Below, piece by piece: positions 25,969 to 35,140 of a DNA stretch of 48,594 bases; within the stretch, counting starts at the first letter, position 1; each line of letters begins with the position of its first letter. Position numbers and translations under genes: made by a program. The stretch is from contig JBJXGF010000326.1 in the NCBI GenBank assembly GCA_046153015.1, positions 1 to 48,594 on the forward strand. Direction: 5' to 3'. Origin of the DNA: JBJXGF01 sp046153015 (GTDB lineage Bacteria; Actinomycetota; Acidimicrobiia; Acidimicrobiales; CAIXPF01). The notes beneath the pieces are model-generated. The model saw only the letters and a list, made by a program, of their open reading frames with translations, was not told the DNA's origin and did not search any database.

Positions 25969-26619
25969 TCACCAGTGGTCCCAGTGGAGGATCTCCTGCA
26001 ACGGTCGCCGCGCCGCTGGCCGGAAGTCGGTGCCGATGGTGTACGCGGTCAAGATGTTGGCGATCTGGGTGACGCCGGCGGGGAGCTCGATGATGGCGTT
26101 CGCTTCGTCGTTGAAGAACGTGTGCATGTTGGTCCAGCACGTGCCCAACGCACGGGACCGTGCCGCGAGCATGAAGCTCCACGCCGCCGGGATGACCGAG
26201 CCCATCAGCCCGCCCATGAACTCGGGACGGACCCGCTCAAGCGTGCCCTCGAAACAGGGGAACACGTGCAACGGCACCTCTTGGACGTGCGCTGCCAGGT
26301 ACTCGAGCGACGCGATGATCGGCGCTGCGGCGCGCTGCTGGCCGGCGTCGTGATAGCTCAGGTTGTGCACGGCGATGGGCAACGTGCGATAGATCTCCAG
26401 CCCACGACGAAACAGCTCCCCCAATGCGCGACGGCGCTCGGGGTCCGACACCACCACGAAGTGGAACTGCTGTTGGTTCGAACCGGACGGGGCTTGCTGG
26501 GCGAGCGCTATGCAGCGCTCGATGACCTCTCGCTCCACTGGTCGACGCAGATCGAGGCGCTTGCGCACGGTACGAGTCGTTGAGAGCAGATCGTCGGGCG
26601 TGAGGTCGAGTATCTCCAT
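25969..26619 (-). CDS. Nitroreductase-family protein
   Basis: 216 residues, full length. The FMN-binding features are TVRKRLDLRRPVEREVIERC (Arg-x-Arg-x near the N-terminus), AQQAPSGSNQQQFHFVVVSD, and the C-terminal GVTQIANILTAYTIGTDFRP, the standard fold end. It probably catalyses NAD(P)H-dependent reduction of a nitro, quinone or unsaturated substrate. The ATG at 26619 has no obvious strong Shine-Dalgarno. It is in a convergent arrangement with the LLM relic region. Confidence 0.88.
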   Translation of the reverse strand: MEILDLTPDDLLSTTRTVRKRLDLRRPVEREVIERCIALAQQAPSGSNQQQFHFVVVSDPERRRALGELFRRGLEIYRTLPIAVHNLSYHDAGQQRAAAPIIASLEYLAAHVQEVPLHVFPCFEGTLERVRPEFMGGLMGSVIPAAWSFMLAARSRALGTCWTNMHTFFNDEANAIIELPAGVTQIANILTAYTIGTDFRPAARRPLQEILHWDHW

Positions 26620-26739
26620 GCTGAAATCATGCTCGCCGCTTGAGGAGCAGCGGAGCTCGGACCAGCCATGACTTGGGATCGCCAGCCTTCACCGGTGACG
26701 TCCTGCTCGGTACGCAGCAGTGCCGTAACCGCCGCCGTG

Positions 26740-26951
26740 ATGGTCTCGGACCGGTCGCTCGGCTGGTTGCGCTACCTCGACCGCAAGGCGCACGTTGCAG
26801 TCGTAGGCGACGCGGGGCGATCGAATCGGGTCTGGCTGCGTTCGCACACATCGGGGTCACCGACTTCGTGGCCGCCGGGCCCCCGCGGGAAGCATCGGCC
26901 ACGGCCACCGTCGAGCTGTGGGCGTCCCTCGCAGCCGCCGGCCCGCGCTGA
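26740..26951 (+). pseudogene. LLM class oxidoreductase C-terminal relic
   Basis: One frame reads SLGWLRYLDRKAHVAVVGDA and, after a shift near 26817, another gives GAIESGLAAFAHIGVTDFVA then SATATVELWASLAA. Together these match the end of F420-type LLM proteins (VGDE..V...L..AG.TDF.A......A...L). No N-terminal part was found. Confidence 0.5.
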
Positions 26952-26991
26952 CGCGCACCGGCGCAGTAATCGAGGCAGGCGCCGTGGGCGG

Positions 26992-27462
26992 TCAGTCGGT
27001 GAGCACGGGCGGGTCGAGGACGCCGACCTTGGCGCACTGGTGGCGGTAGCGCGACAGCACGCTGGCCGCGTCGGTCACCGACGCGACCGAACCATCGGGT
27101 GCCAGGTTGAGGTTCGACCCGTAGATCTGGAACCACACATCGGTGATCTCGGTGTTGTCAGCGGGCACGTTGAGTGTGTGGATCGACCCGGCGGGCTCGA
27201 AGAGGAACGAGCCAGCGCGGTTCACGTACTCGCTCTCCAGGTAGTGCCACGCACCGGCCAGCGTGTAACCGAAGACCTGGCCGGTGTGCTTGTGGGTCTG
27301 CACGAGCGTCCCCGGGGCGAACCGGTTCCGCACGATCCACAACCCCTCTCGCTCCTTGGCCACGAGCAGCTTCATCTCGCCGCCGAAGCCGTCCGGCACC
27401 CAAGGAAGGTCGGCCTCGCCGCGATGGATGGCCGACGGTGCAGTCTCGAATGCGATCGCCAT
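26992..27462 (-). CDS. Cupin-domain protein, 2,4'-dihydroxyacetophenone dioxygenase-like
   Basis: 156 residues. The ATG at 27462 starts MAIAFETAPSAIHRGE. Cupin motif 1 is GTLVQTHKHTGQVFGYTLAG (a His-x-His pair) and motif 2 is SFLFEPAGSIHTLNVP, giving three candidate metal His. Members cleave aromatic ketones or act as anti-sigma-like cupins; the dioxygenase reading fits the aromatic context but is not proven. It stands alone between two relic regions. Confidence 0.75.
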   Translation of the reverse strand: MAIAFETAPSAIHRGEADLPWVPDGFGGEMKLLVAKEREGLWIVRNRFAPGTLVQTHKHTGQVFGYTLAGAWHYLESEYVNRAGSFLFEPAGSIHTLNVPADNTEITDVWFQIYGSNLNLAPDGSVASVTDAASVLSRYRHQCAKVGVLDPPVLTD

Positions 27463-27516
27463 GCTCAGGACGGTAGCCCGCGATCCGCGGTCCACCGGCA
27501 ATGGCAGCGACGAACG

Positions 27517-27930
27517 CTACAGGCCGCAGCCGCGGGGTTCAGGACAGCGGCGGGCGAGGATGCGGGGCTCCTTGTTTGGCATCTGCGAGGGGCCGGGCCG
27601 AAGCCCGACCCTGTACCCCAGGCGCGTCGCGCCGGCAATGGCGGCGAGATCGAAGCGCCATTGGGCGGCCGGGTTGGCGATATCGGACGTCACCCAGCCG
27701 AACGAACGCCGCTCCCCGTAGCGGTCGACGAAACAGGGAACATCCCACTGGCCGATCGCCTCGTGGGTGTTGGAGCCAGCCGCGTGCACGACCGGTGGCG
27801 CGGCGGACAAAGGGTGATTGCCCGGTCGACAACGTGGCGGGCGCGGCGTTCCTTTGCGAGTCGCCCATCCCGATCGGGTCCGGTGCGATACGGACAAGCT
27901 GGCCAACCCGGCAGTATCGAAGGGCGCGGT
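27517..27930 (-). pseudogene. SRPBCC-family protein relic
   Basis: The better-preserved C-terminal part reads CFVDRYGERRSFGWVTSDIA, then AAQWRFDLAAIAGATRLGYR and NKEPRILARR, the late strands and final helix of a START-like lipid/polyketide-binding domain. Upstream, TAPFDTAGLASLSVSHRT is similar to an earlier segment but is separated by unrelated residues. The domain is disrupted and lacks a supported start. Confidence 0.5.
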
Positions 27931-28037
27931 GCCGTCGCTGGGGATGGGCAGCAAACTCGTCAAAGGCCCCCTGCCCGCTCGTAGGGCCTGGCCCCACCTC
28001 GGCCTCCTCGATCGGTGACGTCCACTACTGTCCAGCC

Positions 28038-29468
28038 ATGAGTGACGACGTGGCATTTTGGCCCGCCCATCGCCAAGCAGCGGCCATCCGTAGCCGAGAG
28101 CTGTCCAGCGTGGAGCTGCTCGAGCACTATCTCGGTCGCATTGAACGCCACAATCCCGCCATCAACGCGGTGGTCACCCTGGCGGAGGAACCGGCGCGGC
28201 TAGCGGCACGCGCCGCCGACGCAGCCACCGTGGCCGGCGGGGACCTCGGCCCGTTACACGGCGTGCCCCACACGATCAAAGACGCCATCGAAACGGCCGG
28301 AATCCGTTCAACGGGCGGGGCGGTGGAGCTGACCGACCACGTGCCCACCCACGATGCGCCCGCAGTGGCCTCGTTGAAGCGGGCCGGCAGCATCGTGTTC
28401 GGCAAGACCAACCTGCCGCGCTGGTCCGGAGACGGGCAGAGCTACAACGAACTGTTCGGCGTCACCAACAACCCCTGGGATCTCGGCCGCACCCCGGGAG
28501 GGTCCTCCGGCGGCGCGGCAGCGGCAGTCGCCGCCGGGCTCACCAGCTTCGAGGTCGGCACCGACATCGGCGGCTCGGTGCGCATGCCATCCACGTTCAG
28601 CGGCATCTGGGGGCACAAACCGAGCTTCGGTCTCATCCCCACCCTCGGTTATCTCGACAGCGTCGGCGGCGGACACATCGAAGCGGATGTCAACGTGTTC
28701 GGGCCAATGACCCGTTCGGTGGACGACCTGGAACTCCTGCTCGACATCATGGCCGGACCGAGGCCCGACCGCGCACCCGCATGGCGGCTGGAACTGCCTG
28801 CCCCTCGCCACACCCGGCTGGGCGATTTCCGGGTCGGGGCCTGGCTTGATGACCCAGCTTGCCCGATCGACCACGAAGTACGCGCCGTGCTGGAGCGGGT
28901 CGTGGACGAACTGGAGGGGGCCGGTGTGGCGGTGGATCGTACCGCCCGCCCATCGATCGACTTCGCCGCGGCAGCGAAGTTGGGTATCCAACTGATCAGC
29001 GTTGCCGGCAGCGTCAGCATGAGCGACGACGAGATGGCCGACCTGGCGGAGAAGTCACGCGGCGCCGCCAACCTCGCCCAACGCCACCACACCTGGCTGG
29101 CACGCGACCTGCGCCGAACGGAGCTGCGCGCCGCGTGGGCGGAGTACTTCCGTTCCTACGACATCCTGCTGTGCCCGGTGAGCGTGACCTCGGCGTTCCC
29201 GCATCAGACGAGTGGCAGCTGGCGCGACCGCACACTGATGGTGAGCGGCGTGGAGCGGCCCTACACCGACCTCGTCGACTGGACCGCGATGGTGGGCATG
29301 GCCTACCTGCCGGTGACGACACCGCCGTTGGGTCAAACCGCCAGCAGTCTGCCGGTCAGCGTGCAGGTCGTGGGGCCTTACTGCGAAGACCGCACCGCCC
29401 TACACTTCGCACGCCTCCTGGCCGAGGTCACCGGGGGTGGCTACAGCCAGCCTCCTGGCTGGGTCTGA
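28038..29468 (+). CDS. Amidase (amidase signature family)
   Basis: 476 residues, full length. The Ser-cisSer-Lys triad is visible: Lys81 in HGVPHTIKDAIETAG, the cis-Ser region in TPGGSSGGAAAAVAAG (about 155-156), and the nucleophile Ser180 in GTDIGGSVRMPS. It hydrolyses amides to acids and ammonia in the cytoplasm; related enzymes act on aryl-acetamides, 6-aminohexanoate oligomers or acylhydrazides. The ATG at 28038 is directly before the conserved N-terminus (AFWPAHRQAAAIRSRELSSV). Free-standing gene. Confidence 0.9.
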   Translation: MSDDVAFWPAHRQAAAIRSRELSSVELLEHYLGRIERHNPAINAVVTLAEEPARLAARAADAATVAGGDLGPLHGVPHTIKDAIETAGIRSTGGAVELTDHVPTHDAPAVASLKRAGSIVFGKTNLPRWSGDGQSYNELFGVTNNPWDLGRTPGGSSGGAAAAVAAGLTSFEVGTDIGGSVRMPSTFSGIWGHKPSFGLIPTLGYLDSVGGGHIEADVNVFGPMTRSVDDLELLLDIMAGPRPDRAPAWRLELPAPRHTRLGDFRVGAWLDDPACPIDHEVRAVLERVVDELEGAGVAVDRTARPSIDFAAAAKLGIQLISVAGSVSMSDDEMADLAEKSRGAANLAQRHHTWLARDLRRTELRAAWAEYFRSYDILLCPVSVTSAFPHQTSGSWRDRTLMVSGVERPYTDLVDWTAMVGMAYLPVTTPPLGQTASSLPVSVQVVGPYCEDRTALHFARLLAEVTGGGYSQPPGWV

Positions 29469-29548
29469 GCATCAGGCGGACTCCCCTGCCGGGTCATCGC
29501 CTGTGGCCGACGGTGACCTAGGCTGGCGGCGGACCCGGGTTCCGTGAG

Positions 29549-29566
29549 CGGGGCTGATCCGCCCCG
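29549..29566. terminator. Possible bidirectional terminator
   Basis: CGGGGC and GCCCCG around six bases, between the convergent amidase and the 29567 gene. It is a short GC hairpin with no T-tract, so the call is weak. Confidence 0.35.
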
Positions 29567-30334
29567 TCAGGGACCCGGCCGTTTGGTTCGTCGCCGGTTG
29601 GTGAGGTCCAGCAGTGTCAGCGCCGCAGCGCGTTGGGGGCCGTGCCGGTTCCCGATTTCGTTCAGCTCGGCTTCCCATTCCGGTGTCCAGGCCCAACGCA
29701 GGACCCGATCAGCCACGTTGGACGCGCCGCGTTCAGCGACCTCGCTCAGCACCCACGAACGCACCGCCGCGAGGTCTTGTGTCGAGTAACCGGGGTGACG
29801 TACCCGGCACAACAGCTGCACCGCCCGGCCGACGACCTTCGCATCGGGGGCGTGCAACCGGGCCAGTAGATCGCGACGTAGCGGATTGTCGGCCACCGCG
29901 GCGGCGAGCATGGCCAGCGCCCGCAGATCGCAGTGGAGCCCTCCATCGATGCAGTCCCGAACGTAGGTCCGCGCCCGCATCCGTTGTTGAGGTGTCATCG
30001 GCGCTTTGGCCAGCGCTCGCACCAGCTTCGCCCGTTCATAGCCCGACCGGAACAGGTACACGTCGAGTTCCAGAAACGCGAACGCCTGATCGAATGCAGC
30101 ACCATCTCCCGCGGTCATCCCGTCGCGCAACGAGTGCAGCCACCCGAACAGGGCCGTGCCGGCGTCTCGAGCCTTCGTCGCCAATTCTCGATACTCCCCG
30201 TCCGCCCACGGCAGCGCGGTCGGGCCGAGCTGCGCGAGGCGCTGCACCGCACGATGGGAGGCATCCGTCACCGCGTCGATTCGGAGGCGTACCTCATTGC
30301 GGTCGCGGGCCACGCGGCGGCTTTGCTTGCTCAT
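29567..30334 (-). CDS. Hypothetical alpha-helical protein
   Basis: About 255 residues if started at the ATG at 30334 (MSKQSRRVARDRNEVRLRID), where coding character begins; the frame is open to 30619. It is rich in Ala/Arg/Leu helices (ELATKARDAGTALFGWLHSL, RDLLARLHAPDAKVVGRAVQ), possibly a HEAT-like helical array, with a basic C-terminus (LLDLTNRRRTKRPG). No catalytic motif, signal or membrane segment. I do not recognise the family. Confidence 0.6.
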   Translation of the reverse strand: MSKQSRRVARDRNEVRLRIDAVTDASHRAVQRLAQLGPTALPWADGEYRELATKARDAGTALFGWLHSLRDGMTAGDGAAFDQAFAFLELDVYLFRSGYERAKLVRALAKAPMTPQQRMRARTYVRDCIDGGLHCDLRALAMLAAAVADNPLRRDLLARLHAPDAKVVGRAVQLLCRVRHPGYSTQDLAAVRSWVLSEVAERGASNVADRVLRWAWTPEWEAELNEIGNRHGPQRAAALTLLDLTNRRRTKRPGP

Positions 30335-30657
30335 CCGATCATCATGCACACCGCCAGCGGCAGTGGTACCGCGTTGCCTCAGGGCGCGGCCGAGTCGGAT
30401 CCGTAGACCCTGCAACGGGGTTGCCGGGAATGTCGCTGAACCTTGCGCCGCAAGATGACCCGACAACCTCGTCCCAACCCAAGGCCCAGCACCTGGCAGC
30501 TGGAGAGGGAGGAAAGCCAGCGGTGGCGCCGGTCCTCGCCTCAACCTGGGCAAGTTGCTCTGCCGTCGTCCGGCGATGTCGCGCTGTGCCCGGAGAGACC
30601 TCCCGCCAGGCGCGGTCAAACGCAGCGTGCGGTGCCGGACAAGAAGACTCCGGTCTA
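30335..30657. other. Region without a recognised gene
   Basis: Upstream of the hypothetical helical protein and of the asparaginase fragment. The long frames here show no homology that I recognise. The deleted 5' part of the asparaginase gene would have occupied this place. Confidence 0.3.
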
Positions 30658-30942
30658 ATGAACCGAGGTCAGGACAACGCGCTGGCGGTGGCGACCTTCG
30701 CCGGCCATCCGGTGGTGCACGTGGGCCGGGGCAACACCGCAGGCATGGCCCACGATCTCGGTCCGTTGGTGATCAGCGGCGACAACCTCAGCGCCACCAA
30801 GGCCCGGTTGTTGCTGATGGCGGCAATGCTGAAGCTCGGCGCCTTGCCGGCGGCGGTAGATCCTCTGGCGCCGACGCGCCAGGAGATTCGGGACAGCCGC
30901 CGTTCGGTGGCCGGCTTCCAGCGGATCTTCGACACCCACTGA
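30658..30942 (+). pseudogene. Asparaginase C-terminal fragment
   Basis: 94 residues: ALAVATFAGHPVVHVGRGNT, then PLVISGDNLSATKARLLLMA and RSVAGFQRIFDTH. This is the C-terminal domain of a type I/II L-asparaginase (V.VGRGNT, GDNL...KAR.LLM, and the terminal IFDTH). The N-terminal domain with the catalytic Thr residues is missing; the ATG at 30658 only starts the remnant. Likely a dead 3' end. Confidence 0.65.
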
Positions 30943-30960
30943 TCCCGCCCGACAACTCGT

Positions 30961-31821
30961 TCAGTTCTGGCGAAGGAGATGCCCGGGGTCGCGTCCGGCG
31001 ACGATTCCGGTGTGGGGACAGTAGCGAGACCAGCCCAACAGCCGTTGGTAATTGCGATCGAGCCCGGCGACCGTGGCCCGGTCGATGCACAGGTACTGGT
31101 TCTCCTGCTGCCGCAACCAGGCCCGGGCGTAGAGCACGGCCACGGCTCGTCGGGGACGGTCGGTCTGGTTGGCGCCGCCACCGTGGATCAAGCGGCCGTC
31201 CCACAACCCCACCGAACCGGCCGGCATCTCGAGGGCGGTCGTGGCGCTGACCGCGCCCTCGAGGTCGGGATCGACGTCGAGGTGGCTGCCGGGCAGGACG
31301 CGGCTGGCGCCGTTCGCTTGGCTGAACGCGTCGAGCGCCCAGATGGCTGACACCATGAGCGGGGGGTGCGGCCGCGGCAGCGGGTAACAGCCGTCGTCGA
31401 AGTGCAGCGCCTGGGCTTCCTCACCGGGCTCGATCTGAATGCTGGAGATCTCCGACAGTTGGATCTGGTCCTGCAGGTGCGCCTCGACCGTGGCGATGAC
31501 CAAGGGATCAGTGATCAGCCCGTCGAACGCTCGCGACTCACCAGCGAGGTTGAACACCCGCTTCGTGCGGTACCCGCCAAACGAACTTCGGCTGTTGTCG
31601 ACATGGCCGCACACACGATCGAACTCGGCGCGCACGGCGTCGAGGTACTCGCCCTGCAGCCGGGATGGGAAGTGCGTGTAGCCCTGCGCGGCCAATTGCC
31701 CGATCTGTGCTTTCGCCTGCGCACGCTGATCGTCGGTGCTCAGGTGGTGCGCAGCGAGGGCCATCGCCTCGGGGCTGAACGGATTGCGGTCGATGGGATC
31801 GCGACCGACGCGGTCTTGCAT
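30961..31821 (-). CDS. Phytanoyl-CoA dioxygenase (PhyH) family protein
   Basis: 286 residues from the ATG at 31821 (MQDRVGRDPIDRNPFSPEAM). The iron site is HFDDGCYPLPRPHPPLMVS (His-x-Asp) and the distal His in GLWDGRLIHGGGANQTDRPR, with Arg following for 2-oxoglutarate. It is shorter than the other PhyH (383 residues), more typical of the family and intact. Probably hydroxylates a small substrate or CoA ester; the substrate is unknown. Convergent with the asparaginase fragment. Confidence 0.87.
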   Translation of the reverse strand: MQDRVGRDPIDRNPFSPEAMALAAHHLSTDDQRAQAKAQIGQLAAQGYTHFPSRLQGEYLDAVRAEFDRVCGHVDNSRSSFGGYRTKRVFNLAGESRAFDGLITDPLVIATVEAHLQDQIQLSEISSIQIEPGEEAQALHFDDGCYPLPRPHPPLMVSAIWALDAFSQANGASRVLPGSHLDVDPDLEGAVSATTALEMPAGSVGLWDGRLIHGGGANQTDRPRRAVAVLYARAWLRQQENQYLCIDRATVAGLDRNYQRLLGWSRYCPHTGIVAGRDPGHLLRQN

Positions 31822-31946
31822 CCCCGCAGTCTCGCACCGATCTAGCCCGAAACGGGGCGGAAGGGGGCGGACTGGCCCGGCGAGAACAGCGCAGCCGAGG
31901 AAGGTGGAAGGGGGTGAGCCGCTCCCGCTCTTCACCACCTCTAGCC

Positions 31947-32201
31947 TCAGGTTCGGCAGCCAGCGCTGCGGAACACGCGGGCGAACGCCTCAACTCGGCC
32001 CTTGCCGTGGCGCACAAGCCGGCCTGAATGCTGGTTGGTCTGCTGGTCGTCGGCGATCGTCTGCTCGCCATTGACGATCACTGCGTGGTAGCCGGTGGCC
32101 GTTCGGATTCGGCGCCACTCGCCTCCAGGAAGATCGTGCACGATGACGTTGGGGCCGACCGCCAACGCAGCGGGGTCGAACACACCCGTCAGCACCCCGA
32201 A
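31947..32201 (-). pseudogene. D-aminoacylase/amidohydrolase C-terminal relic
   Basis: About 85 residues resemble the end of an N-acyl-D-amino-acid amidohydrolase: GVFDPAALAVG, then VIVHDLPGGEWRRIRTATGY, HAVIVNGEQTI and SGRLVRHGKGR. The usual spacer between LAVG and VHDLPGG is shortened, and the metal-binding barrel is absent. A dead 3' end, similar in kind to the asparaginase remnant 1 kb away. Confidence 0.55.
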
Positions 32202-32386
32202 TCTCCTAGCTCGAGGGAAAGCACATCCACGTCGCGGCGTGAGCAGCCTCCTCAGCTTCAACTTGAGGGAGTCGAGGTCTTGAAACGGTCCTGAACGTGG
32301 TGTCTGGCCGACGCGCCTCGCCAATCGGGCCGAATGGGCAAGGTTTCGACGTGCCATAGTCGCAGGACCAGACCAAAGGGGGAGAC

Positions 32387-33175
32387 ATGACGTTCTGCGC
32401 GATGGCTCGTTGTCCGCGCACCGGTGCAGTCGGTGCTGCAGTGGCGACGTTCTCGGTAAACGTTGGAAGGGTGTCGCCGCTCTACACCGGTCTCACGCCC
32501 CGTTTCGAAGCGTCGGGTGGCATGATCTTCGTGCATTCGTCGGTCAGCCTCGGTACCGGTCAGGTGGGCCTCGATGCCTTGCGCTCCGGTCGCGATCTCG
32601 ATGAGGTCATCGATGCGATGGCGAGTCATGACTCGCATTGGGCCTGGCGCCAGGTGACGGTGATGCGGCCGAGCGGCGAGGTTCGGGTGGTGACCGGTAC
32701 AGAGTCGGCAGGGCCGTGGGCCGGTGATCGCAGCGGCGATGGGTGGACCGTGTCGGGAAACGCGCTGCGCGGGGCTGGGGTCGTGGATGCGATGGCAAGC
32801 GCTGTTGTCGATGACGGTGCTGCGCTGTCGGAGCGCCTGATGAGAACACTGGAGGCCGGCCGAGCGGCCGGCGGCCAGGCCGATCCGAAGACCGGTGAAC
32901 CGCTGACCGAACTGTCAGCCGTGCTCCTCGTCTTCGACGGGGAACGCGCCGTGCCCCGTGTCGACCTTCGCATCGACTACGACCCGCTGGCCGTGCCTCG
33001 CCTTCGAGCTCTCCACGACTACACAGGCCCGGTGGGCGACTACTACGACGCTATGGAGCTGTGCCCCGACGCAATGATCTCGTACCTGCGGGAGCGCGGT
33101 GTCTACGACGCAATGCCGCACTTCCGCCAGTTTCGCGACCCCAAGACACTGACGCTGCGGGGCTATCCATCCTGA
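32387..33175 (+). CDS. DUF1028 family protein
   Basis: 262 residues, full length. It opens TFCAMARCPRTGAVGAAVAT, followed by GGMIFVHSSVSLGTGQVGLD and GWTVSGNALRGAGVVDAMAS, the Ntn-hydrolase-like layout expected of DUF1028 (a short N-terminal strand followed by the alpha-beta-beta-alpha core). The family is predicted to act on peptides or amides, but its substrate is unknown. Intact and free-standing, with a GGGGGAGA Shine-Dalgarno near the ATG at 32387. Confidence 0.82.
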   Translation: MTFCAMARCPRTGAVGAAVATFSVNVGRVSPLYTGLTPRFEASGGMIFVHSSVSLGTGQVGLDALRSGRDLDEVIDAMASHDSHWAWRQVTVMRPSGEVRVVTGTESAGPWAGDRSGDGWTVSGNALRGAGVVDAMASAVVDDGAALSERLMRTLEAGRAAGGQADPKTGEPLTELSAVLLVFDGERAVPRVDLRIDYDPLAVPRLRALHDYTGPVGDYYDAMELCPDAMISYLRERGVYDAMPHFRQFRDPKTLTLRGYPS

Positions 33176-33290
33176 CACCTGTTGGCGCCCGTGTCAGGCA
33201 ACTGGGTGGAGCCGTTCCGGTCCGCCTTTCGTGCGCCGCGGCGCGTAGTTCGGTGGCTCGCCGGGTCGTATCCCCTTCAGCCACTTCAAC

Positions 33291-33650
33291 ATGGTTCTCA
33301 CGCTTGGCTGCACGGCACCACTGGGCGCCCCGGCGTGGCGGGCCATCGACGAGTTCTATCCCCTTGGGTCGGGTGGCCACTGGGTCCTCGCGAACGACTT
33401 CAGTGAACCGTCAAACATCGCCGCCGTGCTCGGTGAACGGGGCTACACGCCCGTCGAGACGTGGGACCGTATCGTGGCGCAAGGGGCGCAGCCCGCGCTG
33501 TGGCGACCGTACGCACCCGGAGCCGAATTGGTCACGTCGAGCAACGCGACAGAATGGGCCGGCTTCGTTCGGAACTGCTTTGGGATGCCCTCGGCCATCA
33601 CGGCGTGGCTCCTGGCGTTGAGCGACCGGAACGGATGGATCCATGGGGAT
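33291..33650 (+). pseudogene. GNAT-like acetyltransferase relic
   Basis: About 120 residues: WRAIDEFYPLGSGGHWVLAN, AAVLGERGYTPVETWDRIVA and AEWAGFVRNCFGMPSAITAW, then LLALSDRNGWIH. It resembles the N-terminal half of actinobacterial GNAT proteins, including the GY.....WDR segment. The acetyl-CoA-binding motif A (Q/RxxGxG/A) expected further on is not found; the frame instead enters ISKra4 transposase debris. Truncated by insertion. Confidence 0.5.
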
Positions 33651-33699
33651 CGACGCGCCAGTTCCCGGGATCTGAACGGAGACGCACACGCAGTCGCTC

Positions 33700-33835
33700 C
33701 CGAGGTTGCGCAGACGCGCCACCGCCGCCAACCTCAGCACCACCAAACGCAACAAGGCCGACGAGGCAGCCAGATACCTACTCAACAAAGGCGAGCTACC
33801 TCGACTACTCAACCGCGCTCGCCGCAGGCTCGGAG
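33700..33835 (+). mobile_element. ISKra4-family transposase relic
   Basis: Two frames combine to MRRRATAANLSTTKRNKADE, AARYLLNKGE then ASYLDYSTALAAG, as in the late part of ISKra4 transposases (R.KAT...........A..YL.NK...LDY..AL..G). A frameshift lies between them. No terminal repeats were found. It ends the GNAT relic. Confidence 0.45.
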
Positions 33836-33943
33836 ACGTTCGACTGGTTGGCCAGTGCCATCCGCGGTCTACGAGCGGTGGGCGGAGTGGGCGGCCGCTA
33901 GGGTGACGGCGCTCTAGCCCACCGATTGCGAGGATATCTCGGG

Positions 33944-34762
33944 ATGCCGATCACCGTCGAGGTCACCTACCCGGCTGACGGCGTCGGCCTGATCGCCTTC
34001 GCCGACCCGCCCCGCAACTTCGGCAACAGCGAGCTGGCCGAGCGCCTGTTGGACGCCGTCGCCGAGCTTGGCCGGGCCGGGTGCCGGGTGTTCGTGCTGG
34101 CCTCCGATACGCCCGGCTACTTCATCGCCCACTGGTCGTTACAGTTCATCGTCGACCGGCAGGCCGCGCTGGAGGCCAACGGCCATATGGCTCCGCCGCC
34201 GGCGCCTCGGATCTTCGAGTCGATATCGGCCACACCGATGATCTCCATCGCTGCCAACAACGGGCAGGCCTGGGGTGGCGGCGCGGAGCTGTCCTGGGCG
34301 TGTGATCTACGCATCGCGGCCAGCTCGGCGACCTACGGGCAGCCCGAGGTGGGCCTCGGCATCATCCCCGGCGCCGGGGGAACGACGCGCCTCGCCCGTC
34401 TGATCGGGCCGACGAAGTGCCTCGAGATGATCCTCGACGGTCGGCCGATCACCGCGGCCGAAGCGCTGCAGCTGGGCGCCATCAACAAGTTGGTACCCGA
34501 CGCGGAGCTCCGTCAGGCCGCCATCGATTGGGCGGCTCATATCGCCCGCTGGCCGGCCTGGTCTTTGGAGGCCTGCAAGCGCAGCTTCTACGAAGGGCGG
34601 GACCTTCCGCTCGAGGTCGCCGGTCGCAACGAATCGCAGATCTTCGCCAGCATGGCCCGCCGGGCCGACTCGATCGCGCTGATGCGTGAGGTCCAGGCCC
34701 GCTACGACGCCGGCCTCGATTCCTACGACGCCATCGGCCTGCCCCGCTCCGGCTCCGCCTGA
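33944..34762 (+). CDS. Enoyl-CoA hydratase (true hydratase type)
   Basis: About 272 residues from the ATG at 33944. Both catalytic glutamates are present: Glu in GQAWGGGAELSWACDLRIAA and Glu in YGQPEVGLGIIPGAGGTTRL, the classical crotonase signature. The PGAGGT loop is intact. So, unlike the two other intact crotonases in this window, this one should hydrate 2-enoyl-CoA. It is followed by a hairpin and then the tautomerase-like pair on the same strand. Confidence 0.9.
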   Translation: MPITVEVTYPADGVGLIAFADPPRNFGNSELAERLLDAVAELGRAGCRVFVLASDTPGYFIAHWSLQFIVDRQAALEANGHMAPPPAPRIFESISATPMISIAANNGQAWGGGAELSWACDLRIAASSATYGQPEVGLGIIPGAGGTTRLARLIGPTKCLEMILDGRPITAAEALQLGAINKLVPDAELRQAAIDWAAHIARWPAWSLEACKRSFYEGRDLPLEVAGRNESQIFASMARRADSIALMREVQARYDAGLDSYDAIGLPRSGSA

Positions 34763-34784
34763 ACCGCATCCGCCCGCCCGGCCT

Positions 34785-34810
34785 GTGACGATCCCGCCAG
34801 GGCGGGTCAC
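34785..34810 (+). terminator. Strong GC hairpin between hydratase and tautomerase genes
   Basis: CCCGCC-AG-GGCGGG flanked by GTGA...TCAC, 15 bases before the next ATG. There is no T-tract. It could be a terminator for the hydratase gene or a 5' leader structure of the tautomerase-like genes. Confidence 0.45.
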
Positions 34811-34825
34811 GGCTACGCTCGCCGC

Positions 34826-35137
34826 ATGTACAAGTGCCTGGTGAACGGGAGTATCGACGAGGGCGCTCGGCGTGTCGTCGTCGACGGTTTGCGTGCGCTC
34901 ATGGCCACCCGCTTCGGCATCGACGACGTCACGGTCGAGTTCATCGAGATTCCCGAGGGCCGCTGGTTCACCGCCGGGAAGCCGTCGCGTGCGTCGATGG
35001 TGTTGGGTACGGTGCCGGTGGGCACCCCCCAGGACGAACGGGTAGCGGTGATGGACGCCATCGCCCGGCTGTTCGCCGAGGCCGCCGACACCGACTATCA
35101 CGACGTGATGGTCTCCGCGCCCGACCGGAAGGGATGA
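34826..35137 (+). CDS. Tautomerase-superfamily-like protein lacking Pro-1
   Basis: 103 residues. It begins MYKCLVNGSIDEGARRVVVD, and later has VEFIEIPEGRWFTAGKPSRA and ASMVLGTVPVGTPQDERVAV, an overall tautomerase-like beta-alpha-beta plan. The catalytic N-terminal Pro of the superfamily is replaced by Tyr. Three bases separate its stop from the next gene, so they should be co-translated. It may be a non-catalytic partner subunit. The family assignment is by resemblance and partner. Confidence 0.55.
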   Translation: MYKCLVNGSIDEGARRVVVDGLRALMATRFGIDDVTVEFIEIPEGRWFTAGKPSRASMVLGTVPVGTPQDERVAVMDAIARLFAEAADTDYHDVMVSAPDRKG

Positions 35138-35140
35138 CGA

